Assembly: GCF_002150805.1 (NCBI RefSeq)
Contig: NZ_MTBA01000009.1
Location: 1 to 64,000 of the forward strand
From: Oceanospirillum sanctuarii
GTDB taxonomy: Bacteria > Pseudomonadota > Gammaproteobacteria > Pseudomonadales > Halomonadaceae
DNA length: 64,000 nt
Reading direction: 5' to 3'
Both the position numbers and the translations under genes were made by a program. Under the pieces are notes generated by a model, which had not been told where the DNA came from, searched no databases, and worked only from the letters and a program-made list of their open reading frames with translations. This document shows, piece after piece, positions 16,761 to 25,667 of the stretch. Within the stretch, counting starts at the first letter, position 1, and every line of letters starts with the position of its first letter.

Positions 16761-16875
16761 TGCCTGTTTTTTACCGGTCTGCTGAGCAATTTTGTACAAA
16801 AAACTTATTCGGGTATGAGTTAGACTCAATCAACCTCCGTTGGGAAACGACCATTCGTTCTGCAAACCTGCTTTT

Positions 16876-17793
16876 ATGACTAAAGAGAACATTCCGGCCG
16901 AAGAAGCTGATTTATCGACAAAGGCCAATTTGTCTGATAAAGCCAATTCGCCCGAGAAAGCCAATTTGCCTGATAAAGAGAGCGCCGTATTCAATACCGC
17001 TGCAGAGCTGGGTGGTGTTGAGCTTCTGAACGCCCGTTATAAAAAGCAGAACTTCTCCCGCCACAGCCATGAAGGCTTCACCCTTGGCGTGATTCAGGAA
17101 GGTGCGCAGTGTTTTTATCGTACCGGTGGTAACCATATCGCCCCCCAGGACAGCATCATTCTGGTGAATGCCGATGAGGTGCATAACGGCCATTCCGCTG
17201 CTGATGGCGGCTGGGCGTACAAGGCGATGTATCCGCTGCCGGAGCAGCTCAACAGCGTCTGCGCGGAGCTGGGCAGCTTCAAAGATGTGACACCCTATTT
17301 CCCGGAACCTGTGGTGCATGACCCCGAACTGGCAGCGCAATTCCGCCAGCTGTTTGAGGTACTGGAAACTTCAGATAACCGGCTGCTGCGGGAAAGTCTG
17401 ATGTATGCCTTTCTGGTGAAGCTGATTCACCGCCACGGTCGCTCCCGTCTGCCGGAAGGCCCGCAAACCAAAGTGCAGTCCCAGCTGCATCGGGTGAAAG
17501 AGTTTCTGGATGATTTTCCGGAAGCGGATATCTCTCTGGAAGATCTGGCACAACTGGCTAACCTCAGCCCGTATCACCTGATTCGAGCTTTCGGTAAAGC
17601 CTTTGGCCTGCCGCCCCATGCTTATCAGGTACAGGCGCGTTTGCGTCTTGCCCGTCAGTTTCTGCGTAAAGGCCAGACACTGGCAGATGCTGCACAAAGC
17701 AGTGGTTTCCACGATCAGAGCCATCTGCACCGCCACTTCAAAAAAGCGATGGGCGTGACGCCTAAACAGTACCGCCAGAGTTTTGGTTTCTGA
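16876..17793 (+). CDS. AraC-family transcriptional regulator
   Basis: Regulator with an N-terminal cupin sensing domain (FSRHSHEGFTLGVIQEGAQCFYR) and a C-terminal AraC double helix-turn-helix (LEDLAQLANLSPYHLIRAFGKAFGLPPHAY, then GFHDQSHLHRHFKKAMGVTPKQYR). The extreme N-terminus carries three imperfect KANxxxK heptad repeats encoded by about 21-bp DNA repeats, which suggests recent slippage. The start is uncertain: ATG at 16876 gives 305 aa but has no clear ribosome site, and a TTG at 16840 is in frame. It lies directly upstream of azlCD, the usual place for a regulator of that exporter. Confidence 0.85.
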   Translation: MTKENIPAEEADLSTKANLSDKANSPEKANLPDKESAVFNTAAELGGVELLNARYKKQNFSRHSHEGFTLGVIQEGAQCFYRTGGNHIAPQDSIILVNADEVHNGHSAADGGWAYKAMYPLPEQLNSVCAELGSFKDVTPYFPEPVVHDPELAAQFRQLFEVLETSDNRLLRESLMYAFLVKLIHRHGRSRLPEGPQTKVQSQLHRVKEFLDDFPEADISLEDLAQLANLSPYHLIRAFGKAFGLPPHAYQVQARLRLARQFLRKGQTLADAAQSSGFHDQSHLHRHFKKAMGVTPKQYRQSFGF

Positions 17794-17906
17794 TCTGACC
17801 TTTGCCCCACCTGAGCAATTTTATCCAAGTTTTCCCGCCCTCAATTCTTCTAATCTCAAACCTCGATTTACTCATTTTTTCTGTCTTTGTGCGTTTAGAG
17901 GTTGTG

Positions 17907-18773
17907 ATGATTCCAGATACCTTCAGTCGGTTGGGCAGGCTTAATCCGCTCAGTCCGTTTAGTCGTTTTAATCGTGGCGCGCTGGCGATGTCGCCGCTGA
18001 CGATAGCGGTATTGCCCTGGGGCGTGCTGGTGGGGTCACTGGCTATTGATGCGGGTTTTACCCTCTGGGAGAGTCAGGCGCTGTCGGCCATCTTGTTCGC
18101 TGGTGCCGCCCAGTTGGTGGTGATCGGTATGTTAAGTGGTGGCGCGGGTTTACTGGCGCTCCTGGTAACGGTGTTCTTTATTACTTCCCGCCACCTGCTT
18201 TACAGCGTGGCGATGCGAAGCCGAATCAGCCCTTTGCCACTGCGTTGGCGTTTGGTGCTGGGTTTCCTTCTGACCGATGAACTTTTTGCGCTGTCTTCAT
18301 CTGGTTTGAGCCCATCTGAACAGGGTTCATCTGCGAAGAAATCCGCTGATAAATCTGCAGCCGTAGAACCTGAGTTTGATCGCTGGTTTGCACTGGGAGC
18401 CGGTCTGAGTTTTTACCTGATCTGGAATCTGGCAACCCTGGCTGGAATCCTGTTGGGCAATCACTTCCCGCAGATGAGTCATTGGGGGCTGGAGTTTGCG
18501 GTTGCCGCGACCTTTATCGCCTTGGTCGTTCCTCAGATTACCGGTTGGCCGGTGGCAATTTCGGTTTTTGTCGCCCTGTTGCTGTCGGTCATGTTGCACC
18601 TGTATGTCGTTCCCGGTGCTTTAGCATTGGCTGCGCTGGGTGGAATGTGCGCGGGTTATCTGGCTGACCAGATAGCTGAAAGCATGTCGGGTGAAGAAAG
18701 GTTAGGTGAATCCCAGAGTGCTTTTTCTGAAGCTTCTAGTTGTTCTGAAACATCAGAGGAGCCAACCCGATGA
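17907..18773 (+). CDS. azlC: AzlC-family branched-chain amino-acid exporter subunit
   Basis: Large subunit of the AzlCD exporter for branched-chain amino acids and analogues. Family signatures seen: SPLTIAVLPWGVLVGSLAIDAGFT, FAGAAQLVVIGML and ITSRHLLYSVAMR. There are about six to seven membrane segments. A polar Ser/Lys insertion (about residues 132-155) interrupts the usual sequence, and the C-terminal tail is acidic and longer than normal. The ATG at 17907 has GAGG five bases upstream (288 aa). It overlaps azlD by four bases (ATGA), so the two are coupled. Confidence 0.85.
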   Translation: MIPDTFSRLGRLNPLSPFSRFNRGALAMSPLTIAVLPWGVLVGSLAIDAGFTLWESQALSAILFAGAAQLVVIGMLSGGAGLLALLVTVFFITSRHLLYSVAMRSRISPLPLRWRLVLGFLLTDELFALSSSGLSPSEQGSSAKKSADKSAAVEPEFDRWFALGAGLSFYLIWNLATLAGILLGNHFPQMSHWGLEFAVAATFIALVVPQITGWPVAISVFVALLLSVMLHLYVVPGALALAALGGMCAGYLADQIAESMSGEERLGESQSAFSEASSCSETSEEPTR

Positions 18774-19114
18774 CTTTTCTGATTATCTGCATTCTGGCAG
18801 CACTGGTTTTTTTAAGCCGTTATTTGTTTCTGGAGCCGAAACTGCCGATTAAGCTATCTGCTAAAGGAGAGCGTTTTCTGCACTTTTCAGCCCCTACGGT
18901 GTTAACCGCGATAGCAGCCCCCGTGGTGCTGTTGCCGGAACAGGCGGGTTCTGAGTCCCCCGAGCTTTGGTTGGCCTGGGACAATCCCTATCTCATCGCA
19001 GCTTTGTTCTGCGTTGTGATTATCCGTTTAACCGGAAATGTGTTGCTGACCACGGTACTGGGTATGGGGGGATTTGTGTTGTTGAGTCAGGTGCTATTAG
19101 GTCACGGGGCGTAG
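18770..19114 (+). CDS. azlD: AzlD-family branched-chain amino-acid exporter subunit
   Basis: 114-aa small membrane partner of AzlC with about four hydrophobic segments and the family pattern ALVFLSRYLFLEP, then RFLHFSAPTVLTAIAAPVVL. Its start codon overlaps the azlC stop (ATGA), the usual arrangement, indicating translational coupling and a fixed subunit ratio. Confidence 0.85.
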   Translation: MTFLIICILAALVFLSRYLFLEPKLPIKLSAKGERFLHFSAPTVLTAIAAPVVLLPEQAGSESPELWLAWDNPYLIAALFCVVIIRLTGNVLLTTVLGMGGFVLLSQVLLGHGA

Positions 19115-19366
19115 GTCACGGGCTTTAAGCCTGAGTAGTGGATTTTTCTGTTTGTGAGGTAGTGATCTGAGCTAGAGATGGGAAGTGAAAGAGAAAAGTC
19201 CCATTTTTAGCGAGAAAATGTCATGTTTAGCCATGAGTCTTGTGTCCATAATAAATTCAACAAAGAGGGTAGGGATTTGAAGGGACGTTGCCTCTCTACC
19301 CGGCGCAAGCGCTGCTTAAGCAGTTTGCGTCCGACGACTACAACAACAATTAGTGGGTACAATCTC

Positions 19367-20533
19367 ATGAAACAGAATAATCCTATGCTGGAAAAACTGC
19401 AGGAAATCCTGCCTGCCATTCGCGCTAATGCAAGCAAAGCAGAAGAGCTGCGTCAGGTTCCTCAGGAGAACATCGACATGCTGCACGGCATCGGTCTGAA
19501 CCGTGCATTCCTGCCGAAGGCATACGGCGGTCTGGAAATCTCCCTGCCGGAATTTACCGATTGTATCGCAGCGCTGGCTGGTGCCTGCTGCTCAACAGCC
19601 TGGGCTTACAGCCTGCTGTGTACCCACAACCATCAGATGGCGATGTTCAATAAAGAAGCTCAGGAAGAGTTCTGGGGCGAAAACCCGGATGCAGTGGCTT
19701 CTTCTTCTATCGCGCCATTTGGTAAGTATGAAGAAACTGAAGGCGGCATCATCTTCACTGGTGATATGAAGTGGAGCTCCGGTGTTGACCACGCAGACTG
19801 GATCATTGTGGGCCTGAACCGCATCGTTAACGACGAGAAAGTTTACAGCTTCGCCGTTATTCCACGCAGCCAGTTCTCCATTATCGACGACTGGTACTCT
19901 GTTGGCATGCAGGGTTCCGGTACTAAGACTGCCCGCATTGAAGGCGTGTTTGTTCCTGAGCACCGCATTCAGGCAGCAGGCGATATGATGGAAGGCCGTC
20001 ATGCCGGTCGTGAGCTGTATCCGGACAGCAAGATTTTCCATACTCCGTACCGCCCGTACTTCGCTTCTGGTTTTGCCTCCATGAGTCTGGGTGTTGCTGA
20101 GCGCATGATCGAAGTCTACAAAGACCTGACCAAAAACCGTGTCCGTGCGTACACAGGTGCCAAGGTTGATGGTTCTGTACCTCCGATGCTGCGTATCGCT
20201 GAGTCTTATCAGCAGGTGTGTGCTGCCCGTGCATTTATGGAAAAAACCTGGAACGAGCACAAAGAGTACGGTGAGCGTCATGAATATCCTGATCGCTACA
20301 CACTGGCACACTGGCGTACCAATCAGGCTTACGCTGTGAAAATGTGTGTTGAAGCAGTGAATCGTCTGTGGGCTGTTATGGGTGCTTCTAACTGGTATGA
20401 AGACCGTGAAGCTCAGCGTCTGTGGCGCGAATCCAACATGACTGCCGCTCACGCTTACACTGACTATGACGTATGTGCACAGATCATCGGCCGTGAGCTG
20501 CTGGGTCTGGAGCCTGATCCGTCCCTGCTGTAA
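19367..20533 (+). CDS. Flavin-dependent aromatic hydroxylase, oxygenase component (p-hydroxyphenylacetate 3-hydroxylase C2 type)
   Basis: 388-aa acyl-CoA-dehydrogenase-fold monooxygenase using reduced flavin supplied by a separate reductase. The pattern LHGIGLNRAFLPKAYGGLE, SSSIAPFGKYEETEGG, PYRPYFASGFASMSLGVAERMIE and DYDVCAQIIGRELLGLEPDP closely follows the Acinetobacter baumannii C2 oxygenase, which converts 4-hydroxyphenylacetate to 3,4-dihydroxyphenylacetate. Two C1-type reductases lie downstream, supporting the assignment; the exact phenolic substrate is inference, since no ring-cleavage genes are in the window. ATG at 19367 is favoured (another at 19385). Two strong hairpins follow the stop. 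Confidence 0.85.
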   Translation: MKQNNPMLEKLQEILPAIRANASKAEELRQVPQENIDMLHGIGLNRAFLPKAYGGLEISLPEFTDCIAALAGACCSTAWAYSLLCTHNHQMAMFNKEAQEEFWGENPDAVASSSIAPFGKYEETEGGIIFTGDMKWSSGVDHADWIIVGLNRIVNDEKVYSFAVIPRSQFSIIDDWYSVGMQGSGTKTARIEGVFVPEHRIQAAGDMMEGRHAGRELYPDSKIFHTPYRPYFASGFASMSLGVAERMIEVYKDLTKNRVRAYTGAKVDGSVPPMLRIAESYQQVCAARAFMEKTWNEHKEYGERHEYPDRYTLAHWRTNQAYAVKMCVEAVNRLWAVMGASNWYEDREAQRLWRESNMTAAHAYTDYDVCAQIIGRELLGLEPDPSLL

Positions 20534-20542
20534 GCATCACCT

Positions 20543-20604
20543 CCGGCTGAGGGGGACACCCTTCAGCCGGGCAAAACCGGTCTGCTGTTCCTCCGGCAGA
20601 CCGG
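20543..20604 (+). terminator. Twin hairpins after the oxygenase gene
   Basis: Two adjacent GC-rich stems: CCGGCTGAGGG with its complement (20543-20570) and CCGGTCTGC/GCAGACCGG (20577-20604). No T-run follows, so they may protect the upstream mRNA or attenuate rather than fully terminate, letting the oxygenase be made in excess over the reductase. Confidence 0.55.
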
Positions 20605-20633
20605 GTTCTGAAACCTCTGACGGGGTGATCATC

Positions 20634-20819
20634 ATGAAAACACTTCTGGCCAAACTTCAGCTGCTGAAACAGCCTTCCTCTTTCGGGCCTTCTTATTCAG
20701 ATCGGACGAGAGATCTGCAGTCGTCGGTTTCTGCGCCCTCAGGAACCGGTCACTTGGAAGCTCAGGTCAGTATGCCTCTGACCAGTTCAGCTGCGGTTTT
20801 TCTGGTGCCTTATAACTGA
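20634..20819 (+). CDS. 61-aa small protein in the hydroxylase cluster, unknown function
   Basis: Short open frame between oxygenase and reductase 1. It starts with ATG preceded by the strong ribosome site GGGGTGA at correct spacing. The product begins MKTLLAKLQLLKQ (amphipathic helix), continues polar and Ser-rich, and ends with the hydrophobic SSAAVFLVPYN. No known motif. It is followed by about 177 bp before reductase 1. It is supported by the ribosome site and position only. Confidence 0.45.
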   Translation: MKTLLAKLQLLKQPSSFGPSYSDRTRDLQSSVSAPSGTGHLEAQVSMPLTSSAAVFLVPYN

Positions 20820-20996
20820 TCACTTCTGATATCGGTTCCGGTTAAAACAGACCGGGGATCACCTGACCATCATTGGTCGGCTTTCTTATTCCTAAAAAGA
20901 ACTGGCAGGTGCTCAGCTCCCATCAGCCTGTCAGTTCGCCCTAATGCAAAGGCCTGTGACCCTTCACAGAATAAAAGCAAGAACAGGACAACAACC

Positions 20997-21920
20997 ATGA
21001 GTACTGAATTCGACCCACGGGATTTTCGTCGCGCACTGGGCAACTTCGCCACCGGTGTTACCGTTATCACTGCCTGCACTCCTGATGGTGTTCAGACCGG
21101 CGTAACCGCTAACAGCTTTAACTCGGTTTCCCTTGAGCCACCTCTGGTGCTGTGGAGCATCATGAAGAACTCCGGCAGTGTTGAAGTGTTCGACAACGCC
21201 AGCCACTTCGCGGTGAATATTCTGGCGGCGGATCAGATTCCTGTTTCTAACCACTTTGCCCGTCCATCCGATGATAAATTCGCGGGTATCGATTACGAGA
21301 AAGGTGCCGGTAATGCGCCTTTGCTGCAGGATTGCTCGGCACGTTTTCAGTGTGAGAACTACCAGAAAGTTGACGGTGGCGACCACTGGATTCTGATCGG
21401 TAAAGTGGTGGCTTATGATGACTTTGGCCGTGCGCCTCTGCTGTATCATGGCGGTGCTTACTCCGCAGTGATTCCTCACGCCGGTGTTAAACCGAAAGAG
21501 ACCGAAGCCTCTGATGCCGGTCAGGCGAAAAACGATAAGCGTCTGGCGGATAACCTCTACTACCAGATGCTGCAGGCGGTAAAACGCTATCAGGCAAGTT
21601 ACCAGCCGATGCAGCTGGCGACCGGTCTGCGCACCATTGAAGCCCGTATGCTGCTGACCCTGAACGACTTCGACACCCTGACCACTCAGGATCTGGAAGA
21701 GCGTATCGGCATGCCGGATCACGATCTGCAGGCAGCGGTTGAAACCCTGTGCCGTAAAGAGTGGCTGGCCCGTAAAGATGACCAGCTGAGCCTGACGACC
21801 GCAGGTGTCGAACAGGCAGAAACCCTGTGGAATATTGCCAACGAACGTCAGAAAGAGGTCTTCGGACAATTCTCTGAAGAAGAGCTGGCAACCTTCCGTA
21901 AGGTATTGGAAGCGGTTTAA
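20997..21920 (+). CDS. Flavin reductase with C-terminal winged-helix sensor domain (HPAH C1 type), copy 1
   Basis: 307-aa NADH:flavin reductase feeding reduced FMN to the oxygenase. Residues 1-160 are a flavin reductase domain (FRRALGNFATGVTVIT, GVTANSFNSVSLEPPLVLWSI, GGDHWILIGKV). Residues about 180-307 form a MarR-like winged helix, as in the Acinetobacter C1 reductase, where this domain is autoinhibitory and senses 4-hydroxyphenylacetate. About 80% of residues in the flavin domain match copy 2 downstream, but the C-terminal domain is much less alike, suggesting different effectors. AGGAC precedes the ATG. Confidence 0.88.
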   Translation: MSTEFDPRDFRRALGNFATGVTVITACTPDGVQTGVTANSFNSVSLEPPLVLWSIMKNSGSVEVFDNASHFAVNILAADQIPVSNHFARPSDDKFAGIDYEKGAGNAPLLQDCSARFQCENYQKVDGGDHWILIGKVVAYDDFGRAPLLYHGGAYSAVIPHAGVKPKETEASDAGQAKNDKRLADNLYYQMLQAVKRYQASYQPMQLATGLRTIEARMLLTLNDFDTLTTQDLEERIGMPDHDLQAAVETLCRKEWLARKDDQLSLTTAGVEQAETLWNIANERQKEVFGQFSEEELATFRKVLEAV

Positions 21921-22046
21921 CCCTTCCTTGTTTTACCCTGAGCTTTTCCGGCCCTTGCCATCGGTTTGCCGGAAAGCCCGGGGAGTTGCATCGATGATCT
22001 TCATTGTGTCTGGGGAACGGTCTCTTTGGAGCTGTTCTCACCTTGT

Positions 22047-22077
22047 TTTGCCCGGTGCCGAATACCGGGCTTTTTTG
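22047..22077 (+). terminator. Terminator after reductase 1
   Basis: GCCCGGT/ACCGGGC stem (22050-22056 with 22064-22070) is followed by six T. Confidence 0.8.
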
Positions 22078-22142
22078 TGTCTGATATTTCTCCTATCCTG
22101 TTTCGCTTATCCCACCCCATAAAACACAAAATAAGAAACACC

Positions 22143-22979
22143 ATGACTGCTAACGATGCTGCAAACCCAAATGACTCTTCCGAACCCTCTTTTGACGGCT
22201 TGGCTGAACGCACTTCTGACAGCTTCCCTGAACACACGTCTGAATCCGATGAAAAGGTCAACTGGCAACCGACCCAAGGGCAGCTGCAACTGCTCTGCGC
22301 TTTAGGTGAGTCGGGCTTTTTTGAGCCCTTTCTCAACTGGCTGCATCAGGAGCTGGGGGCGGATCAGTGCATGATCTTTTTCTGTGCCGATGGCAAGAAG
22401 GTCAGCACTCTGTTGTTTAAAGACTTTATTAAAGATGCCTCCGGTAAGAATCTGGCGGAATCCTATGTGACCGAACGCCGTTATCTGGAAGACCCGAATT
22501 TTCCGCTGTTTAAAAGCAGTCAGCCGGGGGAGGTGAGCCTGATCCGGTATGCGGATCTGATTCGGGAGATGGGGCCGAATTATCGTAAACGCTACTTTGA
22601 TGAGCCGGGCTTTCAGGACAAGCTCTCGGTGATTTATGGCAGCGAAGCGGGCAACTTTTATATCAATCTTTATCGTCGGGCATCCGACTTTGATCAGGTG
22701 ATACCGGCAGATCAGCAGCAGGCGATCGGTCAGCTGCTGGGTTTGCTCGTCAGTAAACACTATCAGATGAATCAGTCTCAGCTCAGTCAGGGGCCATTGG
22801 CGTTTCTTTCAGATCGTGAACGACAGGTGTGTGAGGCGGTGCTACAGGGCAAGAAAAGCGAAGCGGTGGCTCACGAACTGAATATCGCCCCCAGCAGTGT
22901 CATCACCTACCGCAAACGCGCTTATGAAAAGCTGGGTATCAGCAGTCGTGCTCAGCTGTTTGCCCTTTGTTCATCCTAG
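22143..22979 (+). CDS. LuxR-family regulator between the two reductases
   Basis: 278-aa regulator with an N-terminal GAF-like domain (about 45-205, containing FLNWLHQELGADQCMIFFCADG and FQDKLSVIYGSEAGNFYINLYR) and a C-terminal LuxR-type helix-turn-helix (LSDRERQVCEAVLQGKKSEAVAHELNIAPSSVITYRKRAYEKLGI). It has no receiver domain and no acyl-homoserine-lactone-binding signature, so it is probably a small-molecule-responsive regulator of the hydroxylase genes. The ATG at 22143 follows an AAGAA stretch; the open frame extends upstream through the terminator, which cannot be coding. Confidence 0.82.
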   Translation: MTANDAANPNDSSEPSFDGLAERTSDSFPEHTSESDEKVNWQPTQGQLQLLCALGESGFFEPFLNWLHQELGADQCMIFFCADGKKVSTLLFKDFIKDASGKNLAESYVTERRYLEDPNFPLFKSSQPGEVSLIRYADLIREMGPNYRKRYFDEPGFQDKLSVIYGSEAGNFYINLYRRASDFDQVIPADQQQAIGQLLGLLVSKHYQMNQSQLSQGPLAFLSDRERQVCEAVLQGKKSEAVAHELNIAPSSVITYRKRAYEKLGISSRAQLFALCSS

Positions 22980-23016
22980 GGCTGGACATCTGCCTGCGAT
23001 TCGTAAATGCTACGCG

Positions 23017-23062
23017 CCCGATAAAGCAGATCGCTACGCCATACCCTCACTGTTTTATCGGG
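23017..23062. other. Long inverted repeat between the LuxR gene and reductase 2
   Basis: CCCGATAAAGCAG (23017-23029) pairs with CTGTTTTATCGGG (23050-23062) with one G-T pair. No T-run follows. It may be the processed 3' end of the LuxR transcript or a regulatory structure for reductase 2. Confidence 0.5.
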
Positions 23063-23165
23063 AGTGCCCTGACGAAATGCAGGAATAGCATCTAAAGTTA
23101 GTGGTAACTCACCATAAAAAGATAACAGGTCAGACTGTTTACACGTAAAGACTAAGGCCAAGACT

Positions 23166-24101
23166 ATGACTACTGCATTCGACCCGAAAGCCTTTCGCCG
23201 CGCTTTGGGCAACTTCGCCACCGGCGTCACCGTAATTACTGCCACCGCAAAAGACGGGCAGCAGGCAGGTGTCACGGCAAACAGTTTCAACTCCGTTTCT
23301 CTTGATCCGCCGCTGGTACTCTGGAGCATCATGAAGAACTCCGGCAGTGTTGAAGTTTTCGACAACGCCAGCCACTTTGCGGTGAATATTCTGGCGGCCG
23401 ACCAGATCGATATGTCCAACCACTTTGCCCGCCCGTCCGATGACAAGTTCTCAAGCGTTGATTATGAGAAGGGGCTGGGTGACGCGCCTTTGCTGCCAAA
23501 CTGCGCGGCACGTTTCCAGTGCGCTAACTATGAAAAAGTGGATGGTGGTGATCACTGGATTCTGATCGGTAAGGTAGAAGCCTTTGATGATTACGGCCGT
23601 GCGCCGCTGCTGTACCACGGAGGCACTTACTCCGCTGTTGTGCCACACATGGGCGCGATTCAGAAAACCGCAGAGATCGACGAAGCCGCCGCAGAAAAAG
23701 CCGATGCTGATCGTGAGAAGCTGCTGGATAAGAACCTCTACTACCAGATGCTGAGCGCGGTAAAACGCTACCAGCGTGGTTACTGGCCAATGCAGCAGGC
23801 CAGTGGTCTGCGCGTGGCCGAAGCCCGCCTGCTGATGATTCTGAAAGATCTGGGCACTGTAAGCTTCAGCGATATGGGTGACTTCCTGCTGATGCCGGAA
23901 CAGGACCTGACCCCGGCGGTTGAGAAACTGACCCGCAAAGCCTGGATCAGTGTTCAGGACGATAGCCTGACCCTGACAGAAGAAGGTGCCAATCAGGCAG
24001 AAGCTTACTGGCAGCTGTCAGAAGACTATCAGGAAAAAGTGTTCGGTGATCTTACCGAAGAAGAACTGGCGGTATTCCGTAAGGTTCTGAAAAAGATCTG
24101 A
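23166..24101 (+). CDS. Flavin reductase with C-terminal winged-helix sensor domain (HPAH C1 type), copy 2
   Basis: 311-aa paralogue of the reductase at 20997-21920 with the same architecture: flavin reductase domain (FRRALGNFATGVTVIT, GVTANSFNSVSLDPPLVLWSI) followed by a MarR-like domain (about 185-311). The flavin domain differs at few positions, and the DNA has long identical runs with copy 1, while the winged-helix part is clearly diverged. This points to duplication with retained catalysis and altered effector response. It is the last gene of the cluster and ends at a strong terminator. Confidence 0.88.
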   Translation: MTTAFDPKAFRRALGNFATGVTVITATAKDGQQAGVTANSFNSVSLDPPLVLWSIMKNSGSVEVFDNASHFAVNILAADQIDMSNHFARPSDDKFSSVDYEKGLGDAPLLPNCAARFQCANYEKVDGGDHWILIGKVEAFDDYGRAPLLYHGGTYSAVVPHMGAIQKTAEIDEAAAEKADADREKLLDKNLYYQMLSAVKRYQRGYWPMQQASGLRVAEARLLMILKDLGTVSFSDMGDFLLMPEQDLTPAVEKLTRKAWISVQDDSLTLTEEGANQAEAYWQLSEDYQEKVFGDLTEEELAVFRKVLKKI

Positions 24102-24123
24102 GCGGTCTACAGACGCTGAACAC

Positions 24124-24154
24124 AAAAAACCGGATCAACTGATCCGGTTTTTTG
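24124..24154 (+). terminator. Terminator of reductase 2
   Basis: Perfect 10-bp arms (AACCGGATCA/TGATCCGGTT) with a 2-nt centre, preceded by A's and followed by six T. A near-identical palindrome occurs at 25794-25815. Confidence 0.9.
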
Positions 24155-24229
24155 TATCTGGCTTTTCAAAGAGGCTCTTGCGAATCAAAAACTCTCGAAA
24201 ATAAAAAAGGCTCTGGTGAAAGATTCGAA

Positions 24230-25630
24230 TCAGGCGGTTGCCGTTTCGCAGGAGACAGCTTGCTTCATCTTTTCACTTCGTCTCAGCAAGGCTTCTCCGA
24301 TAAGAAGTGTCAGTCCCACGCCAGACACAAGTTGGGTCATATTTTTCCAGTCAATGGCTTCTCCGGGAACCCAGAAGAAAAGCAAAATTGCCAGTGAGAG
24401 GATGCCAATACAGAGCAGGGAGAGTGCCAGACCGACGGTTTTTCCTCCGGGGACAACGAACGGGCGGGGCGTTTTAAGGTCGGACGACTTCAGCTTGATA
24501 AAGGCCAGATGCATAGCGATATAGGGCAGAAGGAAGATGGTGGCGCTGAAAGCAAACAGAGACCAGAACAACTCCTCCGCGTTTGAGGCCATAACCCCGT
24601 AGGCAAGCAGGATTGAAGAGCTGATCACGCTGGTCATTACCGCAGCACCTACCGGAGCTTTATGATCAGGGTGCACTTTCGCCAGAATCGCTGGCATCTC
24701 TTTGGCTTCTGCCGCTTCAGAAACCGCCTTGTTGCCACCAATCGTCCAGGTCACCATGGTTGAGAACAGGGTAAACAGAGTCAGTCCACCGATGATCTGG
24801 GCGATCAGATTGCCAAACCCTGTGTCACTGAACAGCATCGTCAGCGTTGTTGCCAGAATATCGACCATATCAACTTCTTCTGCGGGGACAGCCGCTAAAA
24901 CGCCCAAAGTACCAAAAATATAAAGGGCAGCTGAAAGCAGGCCCGCGGCCAGCATCGCTCTTGGAATATTACGTTGAGGGTTGTCGATTTCATCGCTCTC
25001 TGCGCTGATCAGTTCGATACCGAGGCAGCCATAGACGATGACAGGCAGGTAGGCGAGACCCGCGTCTAATTCAGAAAATGCACTGGTCAGGCTGATATCG
25101 TTGGCAAAACCGTGTTCTAGCCCGTAAAGAATCCCTGTTGTGCCCAGCGTCAGAATGATGATGAACTTTAATGGCGTCCCCAGATTAGGAATCCACTTGC
25201 TGTATTTCAGATCCAGACAGTTCATCCATGCGGTTAGCAGGCACATACAGATGCCCAGAATAATCTGAGAACTGAGAGACATCTCCGGCATAAAGAGCGC
25301 AGAGAAAATGCCAGCGAACATGATGTAAACCGCAGGCATCCACAGCGCGATATTGATCCAGTACAGCCAGGTAATTCTTCCGCCCCATCGGGCACCAAAA
25401 GCATCCCTGACCCAAGCATAGATACCGCCTTTTTTCGGGTAGGTGGTGCCCATTTCGGCAGTAATCAGCGTATTGGGAATCAGAAAAGCTACGATGGTTA
25501 CCAACCACCAGAATATAGCGCCCTGTCCCACTGCTGCTGACATGGCGATCTGATCCACCAGCAGAACTGCAGATACCGTATAGAGAGTGATATCGACAGC
25601 ATTCAGCTTTTTATCGTTTTTTTTGACCAT
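24230..25630 (-). CDS. APC-family amino-acid/amine permease
   Basis: 466-aa inner-membrane permease with about 12 hydrophobic segments. Family patterns: MGTTYPKKGGIYAWVRDAFG in TM2-3, GIELISAESDEIDNPQRNIPRAM, and TIGGNKAVSEAAEAKEMP, typical of the APC superfamily branch containing glutamate/GABA and polyamine transporters. The substrate is not determinable. It is convergent with the hydroxylase cluster and shares a terminator-like palindrome at both ends of the locus. Two palindromes lie just upstream of its start and are likely operators. The aromatic-catabolism link is only positional. Confidence 0.85.
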   Translation of the reverse strand: MVKKNDKKLNAVDITLYTVSAVLLVDQIAMSAAVGQGAIFWWLVTIVAFLIPNTLITAEMGTTYPKKGGIYAWVRDAFGARWGGRITWLYWINIALWMPAVYIMFAGIFSALFMPEMSLSSQIILGICMCLLTAWMNCLDLKYSKWIPNLGTPLKFIIILTLGTTGILYGLEHGFANDISLTSAFSELDAGLAYLPVIVYGCLGIELISAESDEIDNPQRNIPRAMLAAGLLSAALYIFGTLGVLAAVPAEEVDMVDILATTLTMLFSDTGFGNLIAQIIGGLTLFTLFSTMVTWTIGGNKAVSEAAEAKEMPAILAKVHPDHKAPVGAAVMTSVISSSILLAYGVMASNAEELFWSLFAFSATIFLLPYIAMHLAFIKLKSSDLKTPRPFVVPGGKTVGLALSLLCIGILSLAILLFFWVPGEAIDWKNMTQLVSGVGLTLLIGEALLRRSEKMKQAVSCETATA

Positions 25631-25667
25631 GAGTTCTTTATGACCTCGCGTAATTATTTTTGTAGGA

